Origin: Isotricha intestinalis
Lineage: Eukaryota > Ciliophora > Litostomatea > Vestibuliferida > Isotrichidae
Length of the DNA stretch: 41,891 nt
Direction of reading: 5' to 3'
Assembly (NCBI GenBank): GCA_023807065.1
Contig: JAJJLU010003650.1
Location: 1-41,891, forward strand
The position numbers and the translations under genes were made by a program. The notes under the pieces were generated by a model. The model did not search any database. It was not told the DNA's origin and saw nothing but the letters and a program-made list of their open reading frames with translations. Positions 17,990 through 26,592 of this stretch are shown here, piece by piece (positions within the stretch are counted from its first letter, which is position 1; each line of letters begins with the position of its first letter).

Positions 17990-19057
17990 ATGTCAGAAAA
18001 ATATCAAAATAATCAAAATAAAAATCAAACAACAAATTCAAATTATCCAACAGCAAATTCTTCAATAGACACGAATGATCAATCAGGAATAATAGAAGTA
18101 TATTCAGATAATTTTATAGAAGAAATAAAAAATATGAGTTCTCTTTTAGAAGAATATAATTATATAGGAATGGATACAGAATTTCCAGGAACAGTTTATT
18201 TAATGAATAACTACACAACAGATTTTTATTATAAAACAATGAAATTAAATATAGATTCATTAAAATTAATTCAATTAGGAATAACATTAACAAATTCAAA
18301 AGGTGAATATCCAAAAAATTATCCTTATCATACATGGCAATTTAATTTAGAATTTGATATATCAAAAGACAAATATTCTCAAAATTCATTAAATTTATTA
18401 ATAAATTCAGGAATAGATTTTAATAAATTAAAAAAGAAAGGAATAAAACATAAAGAATTTGCAGAATATTTAATGATAAGTGGATTAGTATTAAACCCAG
18501 ATATTTATTGGGTAAGTTTTCATGGTTCATATGATTTTGGTTATTTACTTCATTTATTAATAAATGCTCCTTTACCTGAAAATGAAAATGATTTTACTAA
18601 TGAATTAACTATTTTTTTCCCTAATCATTATGATATTAGAATTTTAGTTCAAGGAAATGAAAAATTACAAGGAGGATTAAATAAATTAGCTCAATATTTA
18701 GATATTTTAAGAGAAGGAAAAACTCATCAAGCTGGAAGTGATTCTCTTGTTACTATTGATGTGTTTTTTAAATTATTTAAAAATTCTATTCTTAATCAAA
18801 ATAAAATTCATCTTTCTAAAAATATTCTCTTTGGATTAGGATTAGGAAAAGATGATGATGAAACTATTTTGTATACTAAATTTGGAAATGGAATTAATTT
18901 TGGAAATGTTAATCAAAATTTAATGTATATGAATACTATTAATTATTATCAGTATCAAAATAATCAAATGATGCTTAATATCAATAATTTAAATATGAGG
19001 AATTGTGAAAGAAAAGGAAGTAATAATAATTTAATTTCTTCGAATAAGGTTTCTTAG
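17990..19057 (+). CDS. CAF1: CCR4-NOT deadenylase subunit CAF1/POP2
   Basis: The 355-residue protein is a DEDD-family 3'-5' exonuclease that shortens mRNA poly(A) tails as the CAF1 (CNOT7/POP2) subunit of the CCR4-NOT complex. Catalytic residues are intact: D62 and E64 in GMDTEFPG, D182 in FHGSYDFGYLL, and H246 with D251 in HQAGSDSLVT. Typical CAF1 phrases such as LKLIQLGITL and YPYHTWQFNL are present. The catalytic domain ends near residue 270. After it comes a Gln/Asn/Met-rich tail (about 285-355) beyond the usual CAF1 end, and the N-terminus has a short Asn/Gln-rich lead. The gene ends in TAG, which is uncommon here. It converges with ATG8 on the opposite strand. Confidence 0.95.
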   Translation: MSEKYQNNQNKNQTTNSNYPTANSSIDTNDQSGIIEVYSDNFIEEIKNMSSLLEEYNYIGMDTEFPGTVYLMNNYTTDFYYKTMKLNIDSLKLIQLGITLTNSKGEYPKNYPYHTWQFNLEFDISKDKYSQNSLNLLINSGIDFNKLKKKGIKHKEFAEYLMISGLVLNPDIYWVSFHGSYDFGYLLHLLINAPLPENENDFTNELTIFFPNHYDIRILVQGNEKLQGGLNKLAQYLDILREGKTHQAGSDSLVTIDVFFKLFKNSILNQNKIHLSKNILFGLGLGKDDDETILYTKFGNGINFGNVNQNLMYMNTINYYQYQNNQMMLNINNLNMRNCERKGSNNNLISSNKVS

Positions 19058-19083
19058 ATTATTAGGAAATTATTCATTTCTTT

Positions 19084-19122
19084 TATATATATATTAATTA
19101 TTATTATTATATATATATTTGA
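19084..19122. repeat. TA-repeat inverted repeat in a 3' region
   Basis: Two blocks of alternating TA (about 19084-19094 and 19109-19119) flank a short A/T spacer and could fold as a hairpin. It lies between the convergent CAF1 and ATG8 genes, where 3' ends overlap. A/T-rich DNA makes such structures by chance, so significance is doubtful. Confidence 0.35.
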
Positions 19123-19350
19123 AAAGACTTTTATTCTTTAGATGTTAAATTTTAAAATTTTTTTTTTTAAATTGTTATATAAAAAGTTTATGTAAATAGT
19201 AATTGATTAAATTGTTCAAAATTTATTTTGTTTTAATCATCATTTGAATTAAATATAATAAAAAGTAATTTAATTTTATTTTTTTATGTTTAAAAGTTTA
19301 TGATATATAATATTTCTTTTTTTTTATTTTTATTTTTTTTGATTGTGTTC

Positions 19351-19707
19351 TTAAAATCCCCAAATTTGTTCATTTGCATAAGCAATATATAAAAAACCAT
19401 CTTCATCTTTAAATTTCTCATAAATTTCAGAAAATAATTGAGTTCCAATAATAGCATGTTTACCATTAACAACGAAGAATAAAGCAGATTCTTTATTTAA
19501 TTTTAATTTTTTTCTTATTAAAGTTTCAAATTGAGAAACATTCATTTCTGGATTTACTAAAAATTTTGTTTTTTCCATTTCTATTATATCACTTTTTGGA
19601 TCTTTTTCACATATTATTGGAATTTTATCATTTGTTGATGATTTTACTTTATTAAATTCTTCTATTCTTTTCTCTAAATTTAATGCCTTTTTATATTTAA
19701 ACTCCAT
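19351..19707 (-). CDS. ATG8: ATG8/GABARAP-family ubiquitin-like autophagy protein
   Basis: The 118-residue protein is full ATG8 length. It begins with the basic N-terminal helices (FKYKKALNLEKRIEEF) and has the segments KIPIICEKDPKSD, KTKFLVNPEMNVSQFETLIR and ALFFVVNG. It ends with YIAYANEQIWGF. ATG8 is cleaved by the protease ATG4 after the terminal Gly (G117), which removes F118; the Gly is then joined to phosphatidylethanolamine on autophagosome membranes. Both the exposed Gly and a single-residue pro-peptide are as expected. The usual FLVP of the family reads FLVN here, a mild variant. It converges with CAF1 and is divergent from the coiled-coil gene at 19932. Membership of the family is clear; ATG8 versus GABARAP subtype is not decided. 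Confidence 0.95.
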   Translation of the reverse strand: MEFKYKKALNLEKRIEEFNKVKSSTNDKIPIICEKDPKSDIIEMEKTKFLVNPEMNVSQFETLIRKKLKLNKESALFFVVNGKHAIIGTQLFSEIYEKFKDEDGFLYIAYANEQIWGF

Positions 19708-19931
19708 TTTTTATAATAAATTATAAAACGTAAATTGAGGTAATTTTTAATCCAAGATTAATTTAATTTAATTCAATAAAAATAGTTTATAATATCATAA
19801 TAATTTTTTAATATAATAAAAATTTAAATAAATTATATTAATATAAGAATAATCAAATTAATTTAATTTAAATAGATGAAAAAGCTTTTAAATAAATTTT
19901 TTTTAAAAATAAAATTTAACTTATTTGTTAA

Positions 19932-21509
19932 ATGAATGATTCAAAACATCAATCAAAAGATGAGATAATAAACGATTTACAAATGAAAATAATAAAATAT
20001 GAAAAATTACTGAAAACAAAAAATAAAGAATTAATATCTTTAAACAGTATAATAAATAAAAATTTAGAAAGAGAAAAAATTCAAACTCCAAAAAATAAAG
20101 AAAAAATAGAATATTATACAATAGATTCTTCAGAAATAGAAGATTTAAAATTAAAAGAAATAAAAGAAAACTATGAAAAAGATATCAGAAAAAAAAATGA
20201 AATGTTAGAAGAACTTCAAAAACAAATTAAATATAAAAATAAAGAATTAGAAAAAATAAACGACTTATATATTTTAAATAAAAATAGTAAAGATATAATA
20301 AAATATCATATTAAATCCAAAGAAAAAGAAAATAATGAATTAAAAAATAAGAATCAAGAATCTGAAGAAAAAATAAAAAAATATAAAAAAATGATTGAAG
20401 AATCTCAAAGTGAAATAAATAGAAATAAAATTGAAGAAAAGGAAAAATTAATTGAAGAAAAAGAAAATAAAATAAAAGAACAAGAAAATATAATTTTTGA
20501 AAAAGAAAATAAAATAAAAGAAAAAGAAAAAATTATTTTTGAAAAAGAAAATAAAATAAAAGAAAAAGAAAATATAATTGAAAAATTAAATAAAGATTTA
20601 GAAAAAATAAATAAAGATTTAGAAAATTTAAATATAAAATATAATAGATTATTAGAAAAAACAAAAGAAAAAGAAAAAGAAATATCAGAACATAAAAGAA
20701 AAGTTTCAACAATAGAATATGAATTAAATAAAACAAAACAAGAAAATTTTTCAACAATAGATTTATTAAAAAAAGAAAAAAGAAGTTTAAGTTTAGAAAA
20801 AAAAAATTTCGAACAAGAAAAATTAGCAATTGAAAGTAAACATAGAGAAGAAATTGCTCATATTAATTTTGAAACTTATTTAAATTTAAATGAAGCTAAA
20901 TTAAATCTTGAAAAAAAAATTTCTGAATTAAAAATTTCTAATTTTGAATTAAGTGATTTAGTAAATAAAAAAAATAAAGAAATTAAAAAATTAAAAGAAG
21001 AAATTGAATTGTTTAAAACTAAAAATAATAATAATAAATTAAGTGAAATAAGTGATAATAAAAATTTTCATATTGAAAATAAAACAATCAGTCATCCTTT
21101 TAAATTTGGTTTTTTTAGTTATTTGAAAAATGAAAATGAAGAAATTAAAAATAAATCTTTTAAAAAAGATAAAAATAATAATAAAAATGAAAAATCAAGA
21201 ATGAATCAATATAATTTTATGGAAGAAGATTTTTCAAATTTAAATTTTATAAAAAATGAAAATGAAACTCAATTTTTAATGAATAATAATTTAAAAAATA
21301 AAATAAATAAAAAAGAAAAAGCAATAAAATCTGTTTTTAAAAATAATATTTTTAATTTAACTACTAAAGATTTATGGAAAAAAAATTCTAAAAGAGGAAA
21401 TCCTATTTCTCCTAGGAAAAATATATTAAATGATAAATTAGATAATTTATATAAAACAACTAAAGATAATAATCTTCCTTTTGTTCATTCAAAATCAATA
21501 AAAAAATAA
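19932..21509 (+). CDS. Long coiled-coil protein
   Basis: The 525-residue protein has nearly continuous heptad patterns from about residue 1 to 365, rich in Lys, Glu, Asn and Leu. A repeat of about 14 residues built on EKENKIKEKEKIIF recurs three times around residues 175-215. The last 140 residues are basic and less helical (FKFGFFSYLKNENEE, RGNPISPRKNILNDK) and could be a docking tail. There is no motor, kinase or calponin-type domain. It could be a cytoskeletal, basal-body or vesicle-tether protein; the sequence does not say which. It ends in TAA and has AAAATGAATG-type start context. Confidence 0.65.
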   Translation: MNDSKHQSKDEIINDLQMKIIKYEKLLKTKNKELISLNSIINKNLEREKIQTPKNKEKIEYYTIDSSEIEDLKLKEIKENYEKDIRKKNEMLEELQKQIKYKNKELEKINDLYILNKNSKDIIKYHIKSKEKENNELKNKNQESEEKIKKYKKMIEESQSEINRNKIEEKEKLIEEKENKIKEQENIIFEKENKIKEKEKIIFEKENKIKEKENIIEKLNKDLEKINKDLENLNIKYNRLLEKTKEKEKEISEHKRKVSTIEYELNKTKQENFSTIDLLKKEKRSLSLEKKNFEQEKLAIESKHREEIAHINFETYLNLNEAKLNLEKKISELKISNFELSDLVNKKNKEIKKLKEEIELFKTKNNNNKLSEISDNKNFHIENKTISHPFKFGFFSYLKNENEEIKNKSFKKDKNNNKNEKSRMNQYNFMEEDFSNLNFIKNENETQFLMNNNLKNKINKKEKAIKSVFKNNIFNLTTKDLWKKNSKRGNPISPRKNILNDKLDNLYKTTKDNNLPFVHSKSIKK

Positions 21510-21722
21510 AAATATATTTTGGAATTCAAAAAAAATATTAATTAATCGTCTTCTTGTTAAAATATATAATAATAAATAAAATTGAATTAATTTTTTTTAA
21601 TAAAATTATGTATATATATATTATATTTTATTAAAATTTTAAAATATAAAATCTATTCTTTTAAATTTCCCAAAATTAAAAATTATAATTATATAGATAT
21701 ATTCTCTTTTTAAATAAATAAA

Positions 21723-22058
21723 ATGGCAGATCCAATATCTCATCAAATGTATATAAAACAATTAGAAAAAATAAAAAATAGAGAAAATCTATATCTTCCA
21801 AAAGAAAATTCTATAAAAAAAGAATTAAAAGAACTAAATGAAAAAATAATTAAATTAGAAAAAGAAATTAAAGATAATGATAGAATTATCAAAAATATAA
21901 AATCAAAGAAAAATAATAAAATAAATAAAAATAATGAATTTGTATCTGAAGTAATTAAGATTCAAAATGAACAATTAAAAAAAGTCATACAACAAAATAA
22001 AATTCTAAAAAATGAATTAAGAGAAGCAAAAAAAAAACAAAATTTATATAGTCAATAA
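21723..22058 (+). CDS. Small coiled-coil protein
   Basis: The frame of 111 codons has AAATAAAATGG around the start and a TAA stop. It opens MADPISHQMYIKQLEKI, a fairly ordered N-terminus, followed by a helical Lys/Glu/Asn-rich segment up to the end (KNELREAKKKQNLYSQ). No family was recognised. The clean start, typical codon use and spacing of about 210 bases after the previous gene support a real gene. It is on the same strand as the preceding long coiled-coil protein, but nothing shows they work together. Confidence 0.55.
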   Translation: MADPISHQMYIKQLEKIKNRENLYLPKENSIKKELKELNEKIIKLEKEIKDNDRIIKNIKSKKNNKINKNNEFVSEVIKIQNEQLKKVIQQNKILKNELREAKKKQNLYSQ

Positions 22059-22362
22059 ATAATTATAAATTTACAAATTTTATTTTTTTATTTTTCAGTT
22101 TCTTTTTATATTTTTATATAATCTTAAATATTATAAAAGTAAATGGAAGAATATAAATCAATTATTAATAATACATTAAAAAAATATTATAATTAAGAAT
22201 AATAATCATTAATTAATAATAATAACATTTTGAAAAAGAATGATTCAATTGTTAATATTATAAAAAATTAATTTAATAAAAAATCTAAATAAAAATTTCA
22301 ATTATTAAAATAAAATTTTTGATAGAATAATAGAATTTATAAATAATAAATAATGAAAATTG
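22059..22362. other. Spacer between convergent genes
   Basis: This is A/T-rich DNA between two 3' ends. A short frame starting at the ATG at 22143 is broken by many TAA codons at about the frequency expected by chance, so I do not call it coding. No other feature was seen. Confidence 0.5.
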
Positions 22363-23544
22363 TTAATAATAATTAATTTTAATAACATAACATCCATGAT
22401 CAGTAGAAATACAAACGAAATTTTTATTGCATTTAATATAATAAGCATACCCCATAGAAAAAAACATTTTTTTTTTTTGTTCTTTATTAATTTCTTTAAT
22501 TTCATATAAATTAAATTTTTTACTAAGAATATTATTTTCATAAAAATTTACATTACCATCAATATCTAAAATAGCAATAATTCCATTAAAATTTTTATTA
22601 GAACTTTCATTTGCAACTTTATTAATTGAATTATTATTTTCTTTAATTGTATCATTTTCATTAAAATTTCCAGTTGTTATATTTTTTACTTTTAAAATTT
22701 CATCATTTTCTTTTAAACTATTATTTTTTTCAATTAACAAATCATTATTTTTATCGTATTTAAGAAAATAATCAATTGCTATTATTTCATCACCAATACT
22801 TTTAAAACTTTTAATTAAAGTAAATTCATTATTAATTTGTCTTATTTCACATTTATTTAAATCTCTTACTAACAAAATATTATAATCGTTAATAATTTTA
22901 CAATGACTTATATGACCAAAATCTTTATTTAATTTCATTTTTAAAGTAGTTTCATTCTCATTTAAAACATTTTTAATACATAAATTTCTTTCTTTATCAG
23001 AAAGAAATTCAACCCAAATAAAATATAATCCATTAAAATCTAAAGGAATAGAATAATTAGTCATTTCAATATGAAAATTAATTTTTTGTTCGTTTTCAAA
23101 ATTTGTTAAAAGACAATAAGCATCATAATTATTTATTGTTATATCTCCTTCTTCTTGAGGAGCAATTTCAATTGACATTAAATAATTTTTTGACATTAAA
23201 CAAATCATATTTTCACATTTTGTATTATGAAATAATTCATTTTTATGATTTTTTATTTTTAATATTGGATCTGTATTATTTAATTCAGATTCATATTTTA
23301 ATATTTCATCATCACCAATTGAAGCATAAAAATAATTTTCTGTTTCATCAAAAATTATTCCTGTTATATTTTCTGGAGATAATTCTTTTACTAATGTTAT
23401 TTTTTTATCTATTAATGATAATAATGATAAATTTCCCATCATTGTTCCTATTACAATATTTTTCTCTGATAAACCTATTGAACTTATTGGATCAGCTAAA
23501 TGAATTTCTATTAAGGAAAATAGAGAAAAATTTTCTTTTTTCAT
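22363..23544 (-). CDS. Beta-propeller-like protein of unknown function
   Basis: The 393-residue protein is built of short beta-strand-like blocks in the style of degenerate WD repeats: ADPISSIGLSEKNIVIGTM, ITGIIFDETENYFYASIGD, HISHCKIINDYNILLVRD, and IIAILDIDGNVNFYENN near the end. An acidic/Asn-rich insert lies around residues 270-315. It ends CISTDHGCYVIKINYY. No canonical WD dipeptides or diagnostic motif allow a name. It lies 90 bases downstream of BBS1 on the same strand, so a ciliary or trafficking role is a tempting but unsupported idea. Start and stop are clean (TAA). A divergent WD40 protein is the most likely description. Confidence 0.6.
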   Translation of the reverse strand: MKKENFSLFSLIEIHLADPISSIGLSEKNIVIGTMMGNLSLLSLIDKKITLVKELSPENITGIIFDETENYFYASIGDDEILKYESELNNTDPILKIKNHKNELFHNTKCENMICLMSKNYLMSIEIAPQEEGDITINNYDAYCLLTNFENEQKINFHIEMTNYSIPLDFNGLYFIWVEFLSDKERNLCIKNVLNENETTLKMKLNKDFGHISHCKIINDYNILLVRDLNKCEIRQINNEFTLIKSFKSIGDEIIAIDYFLKYDKNNDLLIEKNNSLKENDEILKVKNITTGNFNENDTIKENNNSINKVANESSNKNFNGIIAILDIDGNVNFYENNILSKKFNLYEIKEINKEQKKKMFFSMGYAYYIKCNKNFVCISTDHGCYVIKINYY

Positions 23545-23634
23545 TTTTTTTAAATAATGAAAAAATATTTAAAATTAAATAAGTTAATATACCTTTAAGA
23601 TTTTTATATAAATAATATTTTATTATTGTAATAT

Positions 23635-25578
23635 TTAAAGCATTTCTAATTCTGAAACAGGAACTTTAATAGTTGTTTGTATTAAAGGAGAATTTTTAAA
23701 TTTATCCATAATAATAATTTTTATCATTCCAGAAGAACCATTTTCACTTATATTTTTAAAAGGAAGAGAATATTTAATAGGAACATGAGGCATAATAATA
23801 CTTAAAATAATATTTTCTTTATCAAAATAAAAAAGTTTCCTATTAAAATCTAAAGTTAAAATTGCATTTATTATAGGTTCATGACCAGAATTATCTAAAA
23901 TTAAATTTAATTTAAAATTTGGTCCTAATCCTTCTAAAGAACCAGAAATTTTAATTGTACTTGAAGAAGAATAATTTTGAGGTGCATTTCCTATTTTTAA
24001 CATTTTAACATATGAATCCATTGCTTTATATCTTATTCTTAATAAATCATTTTGAAATATATTTTGCATATTGAAACTATTTTCTTTTTCCCTTTCTACT
24101 AAATCTAAAAATAATACACTTTTTTTTGGAACTAATATTTTACCTTCTTCTATCTTTTTTTCTTCATATTTTATTTCTGAAAATTTAATATCATTTCCAA
24201 AGTTTTTTATCATTATTATTCCTGAATAAGTAGATAAAACTAAACAATCTTCTGTCATTTGAAATTTACCATATTTCATTCCAAAAATATTATCATGTAC
24301 ATTCATTATTATAATTAATTTTTTATCATTATAAAATCTAACTTCTTTATTTTTCAAAGCAATTATTATTATATTTAAATCTTCACTTTTTCTATAATAA
24401 ATTTCCATACATGTTATTATAGATGGTTGATTTATTTTAAAAACAATATTTCCTGAAAATGAATAACTAATATAATTATTTCCTATTGTTCCAATATAAA
24501 AATTGTTTTTAGCGATAAGTAAATTTACTAAAGGTTGTGGCATAATAAATTTATTTAATATTGTATCTTTTTTAAGAATGTAAACATTATATCCTCTATC
24601 ACTTACAAAAATTTTATGATCAGTATTATATCCTCCTTGAGCTTCAATTATAAAAGGAACTTCATATATTCTTTTTTTTAATAAAGGTGTTTTATTATTA
24701 TGATCAATCAAAAAAATTAAACAATTTTCAGTTCCAACTATTACTATTAAATAACTTGAAGCTTTTAAATCATTAGAATTATCCTTTTTAATATAATTTA
24801 TACAAGTAATATAATTTCTAGTTAAAACTTTAGTAGTTTTATTATCTTCTAAAAATTTTAATTGATCTTCTTCAGTTTTCAAACTTAATAATTCTAAAGT
24901 CATTTGTGATAAAGGTTCATTTTTATTTTCTTTAACTTTATTAGTATTACTTTTATTATTATTATCATTATTTTCATTATCATTATCATTATCATTATCA
25001 TTAACATTATCATTATCATCATCATCATCAATATTAATATCAATTAATCTATCAGCTAAATTTTGTAATTGATTAAGGCAATTATTCCCATCAATTAAGC
25101 CATTATTATATTGTTGATAAATATAACTTTCTTCTCCATTCATTTTTTGATCAGGTAAAGGATATTTAATAATGCCTTTTAAATTTCTATAAATAAAAAT
25201 AGTATTTCCTCCAGCTACAGCTAATAAAGGAATTATCTTTTTTGAAGAAGGATCATCACCATAATAAACTACTAATCCAGCAGGAAAAATAGATAATTTG
25301 GATTCATCTTGTAAAACATTTCCTTTGAATATTTTTAAATTTTTTGAAGTGTCTATTACTATTAATCTATAATTATTATCTTGAAGAATATCACCTAATG
25401 CTATATATGTATTAAAAGCTCTTATTCTTGCTATATTATTTATTAATATTTCACGTATTGGGGGCCCTTTTATTATTCCACTTGCTACATTTTCTACTTT
25501 TGGAATTTGGGATGATGACTTTGAAGTTGGCTTAGTCGTTGGTTTAGAAAAGGGCATTGTTGGAGGGTAAAAAAACAT
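23635..25578 (-). CDS. BBS1: BBS1, BBSome subunit
   Basis: The 647-residue protein matches Bardet-Biedl syndrome protein 1 over its whole length. After a Pro/Ser/Lys-rich start it gives IRAFNTYIALGDILQDNNY, then LLAVAGGNTIFIYRNLKGI (compare ALASGPCVYVYKNLRP in human BBS1). Further matches are YLIVIVGTENCLIFLID, then KKSVLFLDLVEREKE (human KTRLYVDQTLRERE), then SGSLEGLGPNFKLNLIL and the C-terminal IKVPVSELEML. The N-terminal half is a beta-propeller, the C-terminal part a GAE-like domain. An Asp/Asn stretch (about residues 185-215) interrupts the propeller as a species-specific loop. BBS1 contacts ARL6 and membrane cargo in the BBSome coat that moves proteins in and out of cilia. The length is usual for the family; no intron or break was found. 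Confidence 0.93.
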   Translation of the reverse strand: MFFYPPTMPFSKPTTKPTSKSSSQIPKVENVASGIIKGPPIREILINNIARIRAFNTYIALGDILQDNNYRLIVIDTSKNLKIFKGNVLQDESKLSIFPAGLVVYYGDDPSSKKIIPLLAVAGGNTIFIYRNLKGIIKYPLPDQKMNGEESYIYQQYNNGLIDGNNCLNQLQNLADRLIDINIDDDDDNDNVNDNDNDNDNENNDNNNKSNTNKVKENKNEPLSQMTLELLSLKTEEDQLKFLEDNKTTKVLTRNYITCINYIKKDNSNDLKASSYLIVIVGTENCLIFLIDHNNKTPLLKKRIYEVPFIIEAQGGYNTDHKIFVSDRGYNVYILKKDTILNKFIMPQPLVNLLIAKNNFYIGTIGNNYISYSFSGNIVFKINQPSIITCMEIYYRKSEDLNIIIIALKNKEVRFYNDKKLIIIMNVHDNIFGMKYGKFQMTEDCLVLSTYSGIIMIKNFGNDIKFSEIKYEEKKIEEGKILVPKKSVLFLDLVEREKENSFNMQNIFQNDLLRIRYKAMDSYVKMLKIGNAPQNYSSSSTIKISGSLEGLGPNFKLNLILDNSGHEPIINAILTLDFNRKLFYFDKENIILSIIMPHVPIKYSLPFKNISENGSSGMIKIIIMDKFKNSPLIQTTIKVPVSELEML

Positions 25579-25739
25579 TTTTTTTTATGATATACTTTTT
25601 TAAATTTAATTTTTTATTGATTTTTTTATTATTATAATATGTTAATAAGAAATAATAAATGATCAAAATGAGAATTATATAATTATTTGTCTAGATAATT
25701 ATAATAATTCAATACAATATTTAAATCAATTAAATTATA
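25579..25739. other. Upstream region of BBS1
   Basis: This A/T-rich spacer lies upstream of the BBS1 start, before the coiled-coil relic begins. No promoter element was recognised. Confidence 0.4.
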
Positions 25740-26477
25740 TTAGATAATTTCAAATATAAAGAAAATGACTTAAATAATTAAAAGATTCTTATTAAAGAAG
25801 AAGTAATGAAAATGAAGAATTAAATAAAAGATTAAAGATAATAAGAATTTTATCAGAAGAAAATGAAGCTTTTATTATAAATAGAAAAGAAGAACTTTTA
25901 AAACAATAATTTAATTTAATTTCTGAGCTCAGAATTTCAGAAAATATTATGACTTTAAAGAAGAAAATAAAGAATTAAAATTAATAATAGAAGAGAAAAA
26001 AATAAAATAAAAGAATAAAATGAAAATACAGCAAAAATAGAAGAATCATTGAAAAAAAGGAGAAACAAATTTTCCGAATTAAATATAAATTTAGATGAAA
26101 TTTTACAAAAAGAAGAAATAAAAAAAAGAAAACAAAGAAAAAAAAAGATTTATAAATAGAAAAAGCAATAAAAGAAAATAAAACAAATAATGAAATAAAT
26201 ATACAAAAAATGAAGAATTAATTCAAAATAAAAAGATGAAATTAATATATTATAAATTTAATTAGAAGAAAATCCAATTTATCTCCTCGAATGGCTGAAT
26301 GATAAGAAAATATTGATTTCAATCATAAATTTGTTATCAACATTTAAATATTGATATTGATACTAATTTTTTAAATAATATTGACTATAAAAAAAAAGAC
26401 ATTGATGATTTAGATAATAATCATCACAGTTTTAATGAAAATAATGCTTTAGATAATAATTATTATATTAATTAGTC
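25740..26477 (+). pseudogene. Decayed coiled-coil gene
   Basis: Coding-like blocks follow one another in different frames, with several indels and stops. They include LIKEEVMKMKN; then IIRILSEENEAFIINRKEEL followed by a TAA; then DFKEENKELKLIIEEKKIK; then KKRRNKFSELNINLDEILQK; and finally IDIDTNFLNNIDYKKKD and DDLDNNHHSFNENNALDNNY before a TAG at about 26474. Together they outline a coiled-coil protein of some 240 residues with an acidic Asn-rich end. The number of frame changes (at least four) rules out a single sequencing error, so this is a dead gene on present evidence. A cluster of unrecognised tiny introns is a weaker alternative. It lies between BBS1 and NAP1. Confidence 0.6.
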
Positions 26478-26592
26478 TTTCAATATATTGAAGATATATA
26501 TAATTTGGATTTTTTATTTATTTTAATTTGTTAAAAACCCAAATCGAATAACATTTATTTTAATTTTTTAATTTTTTTTTATCTATCCTTAG

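Noticed and set aside
22143..22322. A frame from ATG to TGA that would be a 59-residue protein if TAA were Gln
   Set aside because: It contains about eight TAA in 59 codons, close to the chance rate for this DNA, and no coding-like composition outside Asn/Lys/Ile.
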